Source: JBOHUC01 sp050733935 (GTDB lineage: Bacteria > Eisenbacteria > RBG-16-71-46 > DASYSL01). From it: a stretch of DNA of 21,366 nt. Position numbers and translations under genes: made by a program. Shown here one piece after another: positions 7,242-13,189 of the stretch; the stretch's first letter is position 1, and every line of letters begins with the position of its first letter. A model generated the notes under the pieces. The model was not told the DNA's origin and searched no databases. It saw only the letters and a program-made list of their open reading frames with translations. The DNA lies in assembly GCA_050733935.1 (NCBI GenBank), contig JBOHUC010000165.1, positions 1-21,366 of the forward strand, read 5' to 3'.

Positions 7242-8323
7242 GGCGCTCTCGGGGATTCGTGGCGCGAGTCGCCTTGCTCGGGGTGTGGACCGCGCTCGCT
7301 GCGCTCGCGCTCAATGGTTGCGCGCGCCGGCTGCCTCCGTCGGGAGGACCGCGCGACGTGGCGCCGCCGCTCCTCCTCACGAGCGTGCCCGACTCGGGGG
7401 CGGTGCGCGTGCCCCGCGACACGCCGCTCCGACTCGTGTTCAACGAGCCGATGGACCGGGCGAGCGTGGTCGGGACGGTTCTCCTGGGTCCGCGCGCCCG
7501 GCTCGGAACCGCGAAGTGGGAAGGGAACCAGACGGTCGCGATCGAGCTCCTCGAGCCGCTCGACTCCTCGCTCACGTACACGGTGCTGCTCGCTTCGGGC
7601 GCGCGCGACGTGCGAGGGAACGCGCTCGACCAATCCGCGGTGATTCACTTCACGACGGCCGACTCGTTTCCGCCGGGTTCGATCGAGGGACGCGTCGAAG
7701 GCCGCGGCCTTTCGCCCGAAGGCGTGTACGTGTGGGCGTATCGCGACGACCGCGGTCGCGCGCCGGACTCGACCGCCCTCGACATGGACGCGCTCGGACA
7801 GTCGCGCGGGGGTGCGTTTCGGCTTCCAGGTCTGGCCGTTCCCGGGACGTACCGGCTCTATGCGTTCGTCGATCGAAATCGGAATCGCTCGTTCGAGCCG
7901 GGCGTCGATCTGCTCGATCGGTCGGACAGCCTGATCGCCCTCACACCGGAGGCCCCTCAGGCGAGCGACGTTCGCCTCCTTGCGACCGACCCCGAGGCTT
8001 TGGCCCGCGTCGAAGGCACTGTGGTAGACTCCCTCGTGCCCGGCGCCGGTGCCCTCCGGGTCGAGGTCCGCGGTGTTCCGGGGGACTCGGCCATCGCCGC
8101 CGACCGGATCCCGATCGTCACGATCGATGTCCAGCCCGGCGGCGCGTTTGCCGGGAATCTGCGGGGCGGCCGTTGGCGGCTCACCGCGTATCGCGATCAG
8201 AACGACGACCGGACCCCGAGCGGGGAGGATCCGCGGTCGCGCCCGGTCGAAATCGTCGTCGTCCCCGGTGGTCAGGCCGCGGGTCTCGTGCTCGTCGTGC
8301 AGCCTATCGGGTCCCCCCCGTGA
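7238..8323 (+). CDS. Lipoprotein with N-terminal SbsA/Big_5-like Ig domain ('GGPRD..PP' family)
   Basis: A 361-residue predicted outer-membrane lipoprotein. The signal peptide ends 'ALNGC' with lipidation Cys at residue 28. Right after it comes 'PPSGGPRDVAPP', the counterpart of the 'PTGGPKDxxPP' signature of a lipoprotein family that is common in Bacteroidetes and relatives. An SbsA-like Ig domain follows ('SVPDSGAVRVPRDTPLRLVF', about residues 48-145, ending 'IHFTTAD'), then a transthyretin/CarboxypepD_reg-like domain ('GSIEGRVEG', about 150-260) with Asp/Asn-rich turns 'DRNRNRSFE', and a second such module ending in 'DQNDDRTPSGED'. Its ATG overlaps the stop of the glycosyltransferase gene (ATGA). 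Its role is unknown; family members are annotated only by the Ig domain. Confidence 0.8.
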   Translation: MRRSRGFVARVALLGVWTALAALALNGCARRLPPSGGPRDVAPPLLLTSVPDSGAVRVPRDTPLRLVFNEPMDRASVVGTVLLGPRARLGTAKWEGNQTVAIELLEPLDSSLTYTVLLASGARDVRGNALDQSAVIHFTTADSFPPGSIEGRVEGRGLSPEGVYVWAYRDDRGRAPDSTALDMDALGQSRGGAFRLPGLAVPGTYRLYAFVDRNRNRSFEPGVDLLDRSDSLIALTPEAPQASDVRLLATDPEALARVEGTVVDSLVPGAGALRVEVRGVPGDSAIAADRIPIVTIDVQPGGAFAGNLRGGRWRLTAYRDQNDDRTPSGEDPRSRPVEIVVVPGGQAAGLVLVVQPIGSPP

Positions 8324-8333
8324 TTTCGGTCCC

Positions 8334-9191
8334 ATGATGCGCGTCGAGTTCGTGAAGATGCACGGCGCCGGAAACGACTTCGTCGTCGTGGACCGTCGCA
8401 CGTTCGTGCCTTTGAGCGGCGAGGCGACGGTGGCGTCGTTCGTGCGCGCGGCGTGCGATCGGCGCACCGGGATCGGAGCGGACGGAGTCCTGTTCCTCGA
8501 TCCCGCGAACGAAACAGGGCTCGACTTCGCGATGCGGTACTACAACCGCGACGGGGGCGAAGCCGATCTCTGCGGGAACGGCGGCCGTTGCCTGGCGGCG
8601 TTCGCCGCCGCTCGGGGCTTCGGCAGCGAGGGACGGGTGGTGTTTCGCACGCCCGCCGGAAGGCACGAAGCACGCGTGAACGGCGGACGCGTCGACCTCG
8701 TTCTCGGGGACGTCGCGCCACCGCGCCTGGGTGTCACGCTCGCCACTCCGACCGGGGGGGTGAGCGGAGCGCTCGTCCGAGTCGGCGTTCCACATTTCGT
8801 GGTGCCCGTGACGGATGTCGGCGCCGTGGATCTGCTCGCGTTCGCTCCGGTGCTCAGGGGACATCCGGACCTCGGCCCGGACGGGGCGAACGTGGACATC
8901 GTCGAGCCGACGGGCCGGGATCGTGCGCGGCTTCGCACCTTCGAGCGTGGCGTCGAGGGCGAGACGCTGGCGTGCGGAACCGGAGCGGCCGCAAGCGCGA
9001 TTGCGCTCGTGGCCGCCGAAATGCTCGAAGCTCCGGTGACCCTCGACGTCGCAAGCGGCGACCGGCTCACCGTGTCGTTCGAGCGCACGGAGACGCTGTA
9101 CCGGGCCGTGACGCTGTCGGGTCCGGTGCACGTGAGTTTCGAAGGCGTCTTTCATTGGGATGGCGCGGACCGGACTCCCTCCGCGCCCTGA
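8334..9191 (+). CDS. dapF: Diaminopimelate epimerase
   Basis: Converts LL- to meso-diaminopimelate for lysine and peptidoglycan synthesis by a two-cysteine acid/base mechanism in the cytoplasm. The N-terminal 'KMHGAGNDFVVVD' block, catalytic Cys C80 in 'LCGNGGRC' and C214 in 'LACGTGAAA', 'GANVDIV' and 'ERGVEGETLACGTG' are all present. The usual 'GNPH' reads 'GVPH' here, a known variant. The length is 285 residues from the first of two tandem ATGs (8334 and 8337; either could be used). No clear Shine-Dalgarno is seen. It lies 10 nt after the lipoprotein stop and so is probably the last gene of the long left-hand operon. The other dap genes in the window are about 2.3 kb downstream, separated by a secreted-protein gene. 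Confidence 0.95.
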   Translation: MMRVEFVKMHGAGNDFVVVDRRTFVPLSGEATVASFVRAACDRRTGIGADGVLFLDPANETGLDFAMRYYNRDGGEADLCGNGGRCLAAFAAARGFGSEGRVVFRTPAGRHEARVNGGRVDLVLGDVAPPRLGVTLATPTGGVSGALVRVGVPHFVVPVTDVGAVDLLAFAPVLRGHPDLGPDGANVDIVEPTGRDRARLRTFERGVEGETLACGTGAAASAIALVAAEMLEAPVTLDVASGDRLTVSFERTETLYRAVTLSGPVHVSFEGVFHWDGADRTPSAP

Positions 9192-9239
9192 TTCGAAGCG
9201 GCGTCCACGGGACGCATGGACATCCCCCCTTTGTGCCGT

Positions 9240-9258
9240 CTCCTTCGCAGGAGGAGGG
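9240..9258 (+). promoter_or_regulatory. AGGAGG-type ribosome-binding site within a small hairpin
   Basis: An AGGAGGAGGG run (9249-9258) lies 12-16 nt before the ATG at 9271, somewhat far for a Shine-Dalgarno. Its first part pairs perfectly with CTCCT at 9240-9244 across a TCGC loop, giving a 5-bp hairpin that could hide part of the site. It supports a start at 9271 for the secreted propeller gene. Regulation by this hairpin is speculative. Confidence 0.35.
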
Positions 9259-9270
9259 ACCGACTCCGCC

Positions 9271-11367
9271 ATGGCGTCCGGATCGTTCCGCTTCGCTCTT
9301 GCTTTCTCCCTGGCTGCAGCCGCGGCCGGGTTCGCTTCGCTCGCGCCCCTTCGCGGACTCCCGGGCGGCGTGCCGGAAGCCTCCGCGACGATTCACAGTC
9401 GCATCGACTTCGAAACGCCCGGATACGGACAGGCGCCGCGGCGACTGTCGGATCACTTTCTCCTCAAGCAGGGCGGAGTCTGGCACCTCTTCTACACGGA
9501 GCTTCCGAGCCCCGCGTACGCAGGCTGCCGCATCGGCCACGTGACGAGCACGGATCTCGTGCACTGGACGGATCGCCCGGATGCGCTCGTGGCCGGCAGT
9601 CCGTCGTGGATGTCGGTTGGCGCATGGGCGCCGCACATCCTTCCGAATCCGGGCGGGGGCTGGATCATGCTGTTCACCGGGCGAAGCGAGACCGGCTGCC
9701 AGGTGATCGCCGCGGCGACGAGCGGCAATCTCGACACCTGGCAGCTCGTGCCCGAGAACCCGGTCTACACGCCGCCGCCTTCGACGTATCACTGGGGCGA
9801 GCAGTTCGCAAACTCCTGCCGCGATCCGTTCATCTACTTCGAGAGTGGCGCGTATTCCATGCTGTTCACGGTCACGATGGCGGACGGGCGGCCCGCGATC
9901 GGTCGGGCGACCTCGCTCGATCTCATCCACTGGAACGATGCGGGACCGTTCGTGATCGACACCGACGTTCCCGCCACCGGCGAGCTCGAGAGCCCGAGTC
10001 TTGTGTTCGACAACGGGCGCGTGGAGCTCCTCTACACGCAGATCAAGCTCAAGATGGCGACGGCCGCGACGTCGGCGGGCCCGTTCGACCTCATGGATCC
10101 CATGATCCTCGATCCGTTCGGCGCGGGCGCCGAGAAGCTGCGCGACGGCGGCGTGCAGCTCCTCTCGCGCCTCCGCTTCGACACCTGCCAGGATCCGACG
10201 AGCATCATCGTGATCGACACCGTGACCGCGATCCCGGGCGGGTATGCGATCCCTGCCGCTCCGGCGCTTCCGGCCGGCTGGTGGATCGAGGGGGACGCGT
10301 TTCACGACGCCCCGACGTACGGGGACGGCCCCGCGTTAAGGGGAGACACGCCCGCCCAGCCGCAGGGACTCCGCTGGCTCGCGAGCGGGGAGAACCGTCG
10401 GCTTCCCGGCGGGCTCGAGCCGTGCGGGGGCCTCGAGCTCGTCGGCCGGACGGGTTCTGCACTCTCGCCCCCGTTCCAGCTCCAGGGGGAAGAGCTCACC
10501 GGGCGGCTCATGGGAGCGGCCTCGGATGACTCGGCGTACGTCTCGCTCCTCGACGACTGCACCGGGGAGGAGCTCGAACGCATCACCGGTCCCGGAACGA
10601 CCCAGCTCCTGCCGTTCCTGTTTTCGAACACCGGTCGTCGCGGATGGTCCGTGCGCCTCAAAGTCGTCGACCAGTTGACCGGTCCGGACGGCGTGATCGG
10701 GATCGATGCCGTCTTCGACTCCTCGGTCGGCTCGCCCGCTCCGATGTCCGCCCCGGCGATCAACCAGACCGCCCCGAGCACGGGGGAGAACCTGGCGTCC
10801 GGCTCGGTCTACACGGTGCGCTGGACGAGCTTCCATGCCGCGGGCATCGATTCGCACGTGGTCTACGTGTCGTACGACAGCTTCGCGACCCCGCCCATCA
10901 AGCTTCAGAAGCGGAACGGAAACCAGTTCAGCTGGGGCTGGACCGTGCCCCCGGGCCCGATCTTCAACGCCCGGATCCGGGTCGTCGCCTACGCAAAAAA
11001 CGGCGTGCACGCGTGCGACCCCTCGGGCGGGTTTTCGATCGGCGTCACGGTCGATGTGCCGCCCGCGGACGGGGACTCAGGCCCCGCGCTCGGCCCGGGA
11101 CTCAGGCTCGTTGCATTTGGCAACCCGGGCCCGCGCCCGATGCTCGAGTGGGAGGCGGCCGCGGGCGTGCGTGCCGAGCTTCGTCTGTACGACGTGCGCG
11201 GCCGCCTGGTGCGCTCGCTCGATGCATCCGCCGACGGAGGCGTGCGCCGTGTCACGTGGGATGGGAAGGACGCGTCGGGGCGGAACGCACCGTCGGGGCT
11301 GTTCTTTGCAGTGCTCCAGGCCGGAGACGAGAACCGCTCGGTCACGCTCGTCCGCCTGATACGCTGA
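9271..11367 (+). CDS. Secreted GH43/GH32-style five-bladed propeller protein with FlgD-like C-terminal domain
   Basis: A 698-residue exported protein with a signal peptide (hydrophobic core about residues 8-28; possible cleavage after 'EASA' near 40). Residues about 50-320 form a five-bladed propeller of the GH43/GH32/GH68 type: 'HLFYTE', 'STDLVHWT', 'WAPHIL', 'SCRDPFIYFE' and 'SLDLIHWN' recur as blade motifs. Acidic residues fit the family's catalytic layout: D61 ('LSDHF'), D185 ('RDP') and E240 ('ELESP'). A second beta-rich region (about 320-490) and an Ig-like module (about 495-600) follow. The last roughly 88 residues form a FlgD-Ig/sorting-type domain ('LRLYDVRGRLVRSL', 'TWDGKDASGRNAPSGL'). 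Activity on a glycan is likely, but the substrate is unknown. ATG 9271 is chosen because it directly precedes the signal peptide; an upstream extension to 9160 would overlap dapF. Confidence 0.8.
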   Translation: MASGSFRFALAFSLAAAAAGFASLAPLRGLPGGVPEASATIHSRIDFETPGYGQAPRRLSDHFLLKQGGVWHLFYTELPSPAYAGCRIGHVTSTDLVHWTDRPDALVAGSPSWMSVGAWAPHILPNPGGGWIMLFTGRSETGCQVIAAATSGNLDTWQLVPENPVYTPPPSTYHWGEQFANSCRDPFIYFESGAYSMLFTVTMADGRPAIGRATSLDLIHWNDAGPFVIDTDVPATGELESPSLVFDNGRVELLYTQIKLKMATAATSAGPFDLMDPMILDPFGAGAEKLRDGGVQLLSRLRFDTCQDPTSIIVIDTVTAIPGGYAIPAAPALPAGWWIEGDAFHDAPTYGDGPALRGDTPAQPQGLRWLASGENRRLPGGLEPCGGLELVGRTGSALSPPFQLQGEELTGRLMGAASDDSAYVSLLDDCTGEELERITGPGTTQLLPFLFSNTGRRGWSVRLKVVDQLTGPDGVIGIDAVFDSSVGSPAPMSAPAINQTAPSTGENLASGSVYTVRWTSFHAAGIDSHVVYVSYDSFATPPIKLQKRNGNQFSWGWTVPPGPIFNARIRVVAYAKNGVHACDPSGGFSIGVTVDVPPADGDSGPALGPGLRLVAFGNPGPRPMLEWEAAAGVRAELRLYDVRGRLVRSLDASADGGVRRVTWDGKDASGRNAPSGLFFAVLQAGDENRSVTLVRLIR

Positions 11368-11380
11368 GCAAGACGATTCC

Positions 11381-11397
11381 ACGAAATCCTTCGTTTT
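11381..11397 (+). terminator. Weak hairpin followed by T-run after the propeller gene
   Basis: ACGAA (11381-11385) and TTCGT (11390-11394) can pair over a 4-nt loop, and the run continues TTTTCG. The stem is only 5 bp and A/T-rich, so termination would be weak. Its place, 13 nt after a stop codon and before promoter-like sequence, is the main support. Confidence 0.25.
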
Positions 11398-11412
11398 CGA
11401 GCGTGCCGCTCC

Positions 11413-11472
11413 TTGACGATTCGAGGCGCGGGGGCGCACACTTTTGACAGCCGCGGGCGCGTGTCCATCCCG
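11413..11472 (+). promoter_or_regulatory. Possible sigma70-type promoter(s) for dapAB
   Basis: The 120-nt gap before dapA holds two -35-like hexamers. TTGACG at 11413-11418 is 18 nt from CACACT (11437-11442), a 3/6 match to the -10 consensus. A perfect TTGACA occurs at 11444-11449, but the sequence 16-18 nt downstream (around 11466-11472) is C-rich and a poor -10. Either could start a dapA-dapB transcript; the sequence alone cannot decide. Confidence 0.35.
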
Positions 11473-11487
11473 CGGCAGGGGGGCCCC

Positions 11488-12381
11488 ATGTTCGAAGGAC
11501 TTTCGGTCGCGCTCGTCACGCCGTTCCGGGAGGGAAAGATCGACGAGCCGTCCACCGAGCGGCTGGTCGATTTCGTGGTTCAGGGAGGAACCGACGTGCT
11601 GGTCGTGGCCGGGACCACGGGCGAAGCGCCGTGTCTCACGCGCGACGAACGCCGCCGGCTCTACCAGATCGTGAAGGCGGCGAACGGCGGACGCGCACGT
11701 CTCGTCGCGGGCACCGGCACGAACAACACGCGCGACTCGATCGAGCTCACCGAAGAGGCGCGCGCGGCCGGCTACGACGGCGCCCTGGTCGTCGTCCCGT
11801 ACTACAACAAGCCGACCGCTGCCGGTCAGATCGCGCACTTCACCGCGATCGCGAAGTCCACGGACCTTCCCCTGATCCTCTACAACGTGCCCGGGCGAAC
11901 GGGGACGAACATGTCGCCTGACACGGTTGCGCGGCTCTCGCAGGTGGAGAACATCGTCGCGATCAAAGAGGCTTCCGGCTCGCTCGACCATGTGAGCGCG
12001 ATCCGCGCGCGCTGCGACCTGACCGTCCTGTCCGGGGATGATTCGCTCACGCTGCCCATGCTCGCAATCGGAGCCCGCGGCGTGATCTCGGTCGCCGGGA
12101 ACGCCGCGCCGCGACCGCTCAAGAACATGCTCGTGGCGTTCGGCGAGGGCCGTCTCGTGGACGCGGAGACGATCCATCGCTCGCTCGTGCCGTTGATGCG
12201 GGCGCTCTTCATCGAATCGAATCCGGGGCCGGTGAAGAGCCTGCTCGCGGACATGGGACTGATCGCGAACGAGCTCCGGCTGCCGCTCGTTCCGGTCGAG
12301 CGCGAAACGGCCCGCGCGGTGCGGGACGCAGCGCGCGCAGCCGGTGTGACGCTCAAGGAATCGGTGGCGGTGGGGGCGTGA
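11488..12381 (+). CDS. dapA: 4-hydroxy-tetrahydrodipicolinate synthase
   Basis: Condenses pyruvate with aspartate semialdehyde, the first committed step to diaminopimelate and lysine. A class I aldolase-type TIM barrel of 297 residues with T43/T44 in 'GTTGEAP', Y132 in 'LYNVPGRTG' and the Schiff-base lysine K160 in 'AIKEASG' (E. coli Y133 and K161). 'GDDSLTLPMLAIGARGVIS' is the typical C-terminal block. ATG 11488 is preceded by a G-rich run (11477-11483) that can serve as a Shine-Dalgarno. The stop TGA overlaps the GTG of dapB by 4 nt. Confidence 0.96.
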   Translation: MFEGLSVALVTPFREGKIDEPSTERLVDFVVQGGTDVLVVAGTTGEAPCLTRDERRRLYQIVKAANGGRARLVAGTGTNNTRDSIELTEEARAAGYDGALVVVPYYNKPTAAGQIAHFTAIAKSTDLPLILYNVPGRTGTNMSPDTVARLSQVENIVAIKEASGSLDHVSAIRARCDLTVLSGDDSLTLPMLAIGARGVISVAGNAAPRPLKNMLVAFGEGRLVDAETIHRSLVPLMRALFIESNPGPVKSLLADMGLIANELRLPLVPVERETARAVRDAARAAGVTLKESVAVGA

Positions 12382-13136
12382 CCGCGTCCGCCCGCGGGGC
12401 GGACCCGGTCGCCCGCATCCCCGTCGCCCTCGCCGGCGCAACCGGCAGGATGGGCGCCCGGGTGGCCCGGGCGATCGAGGATTCGCCGGATCTCTCGCTC
12501 GTCGCCCGCCCCGCGCGCGGGGCGCTCGACGGAGACTGGGGCGGGGCCAAGGTCCTCGCCGATTTCACGGCGCCGGATGTGACCGCGAGGCTCGCCGAAC
12601 TTGCACAGGCGCGCGGGGTAGGACTGCTCATCGGCACGACCGGGCTCGACCCCGCGGGACACCGTGCCCTGGAGGACGCGGGCTCGCGGATCGCAGTCCT
12701 GGTCGCGCCGAACTTGAGCCCCGGAGTGGCGGCCCTGACGCGCGCGCTGCGGGTCGCGCTTCCGGCGATGCCGGGCGCGGACGTCGAGATCGTGGAGCGG
12801 CACCACCGCGGAAAGGCCGACAGCCCCTCGGGCACGGCCCTCGCGCTGGCGCGGGTGGCAGCCGAAGCCCGCGGTGTTTCGTATCCGGAGGCTCTCAAGC
12901 ACGGCCGCTCAGGGCGGCCGGGGCCCAGGGGGTCCGGCGAAATCGGTGTCCACGCCGTCCGCGGTGGGGGCATCGTAGGGCAGCACAATGTGTTGCTCGC
13001 GGGAGTGCACGAAGTACTCGAGCTCTCGCACGTAGCATTGGATCGGGAGTGCTTCGCGGAGGGAGCCCTCATTGCGGTGCGTTTTCTGGCGCGTGCCCGC
13101 CCGGGCGTCTACGCGCTGGAGGATGCTCTGGCCTGA
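12378..13136 (+). CDS. dapB: 4-hydroxy-tetrahydrodipicolinate reductase, compact form
   Basis: NAD(P)H-dependent reductase acting directly after DapA. The nucleotide-binding loop 'LAGATGRMGARV' (about residues 18-29), 'IGTTGLD', the catalytic segment 'ERHHRGKADSPSGTAL' with H142/H143 and K146 (E. coli H159, K163), and 'GGGIVGQHNVLLAG' are seen. At 252 residues it is shorter than E. coli DapB (273). The missing part lies between the dinucleotide loop and 'LADFTAPD', where a longer loop and the dinucleotide-specificity residues normally sit. The GTG start at 12378 overlaps the dapA stop (GTGA), so translation is probably coupled. Confidence 0.94.
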   Translation: MTASARGADPVARIPVALAGATGRMGARVARAIEDSPDLSLVARPARGALDGDWGGAKVLADFTAPDVTARLAELAQARGVGLLIGTTGLDPAGHRALEDAGSRIAVLVAPNLSPGVAALTRALRVALPAMPGADVEIVERHHRGKADSPSGTALALARVAAEARGVSYPEALKHGRSGRPGPRGSGEIGVHAVRGGGIVGQHNVLLAGVHEVLELSHVALDRECFAEGALIAVRFLARARPGVYALEDALA

Positions 13137-13146
13137 TCTAAAACCC

Positions 13147-13165
13147 GGCGGCCCGCCTTGCCGCC
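13147..13165 (+). terminator. GC hairpin without T-run between dapB and the outer-membrane chimera
   Basis: GGCGGC (13147-13152) pairs with GCCGCC (13160-13165) over a 7-nt loop, 10 nt after the dapB stop. No T-run follows, so it is not a classical intrinsic terminator. It may slow polymerase or protect an mRNA end. It lies just upstream of the AGGGGA site of the next gene. Confidence 0.25.
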
Positions 13166-13189
13166 ATCGCACGCAGGGGAAATACGGCC

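Noticed and set aside
8334..13136. Riboswitch (lysine type) upstream of dapF or dapA
   Set aside because: The gaps (10 nt before dapF, 120 nt before dapA) are too short for a lysine riboswitch, and no matching helices were recognised.
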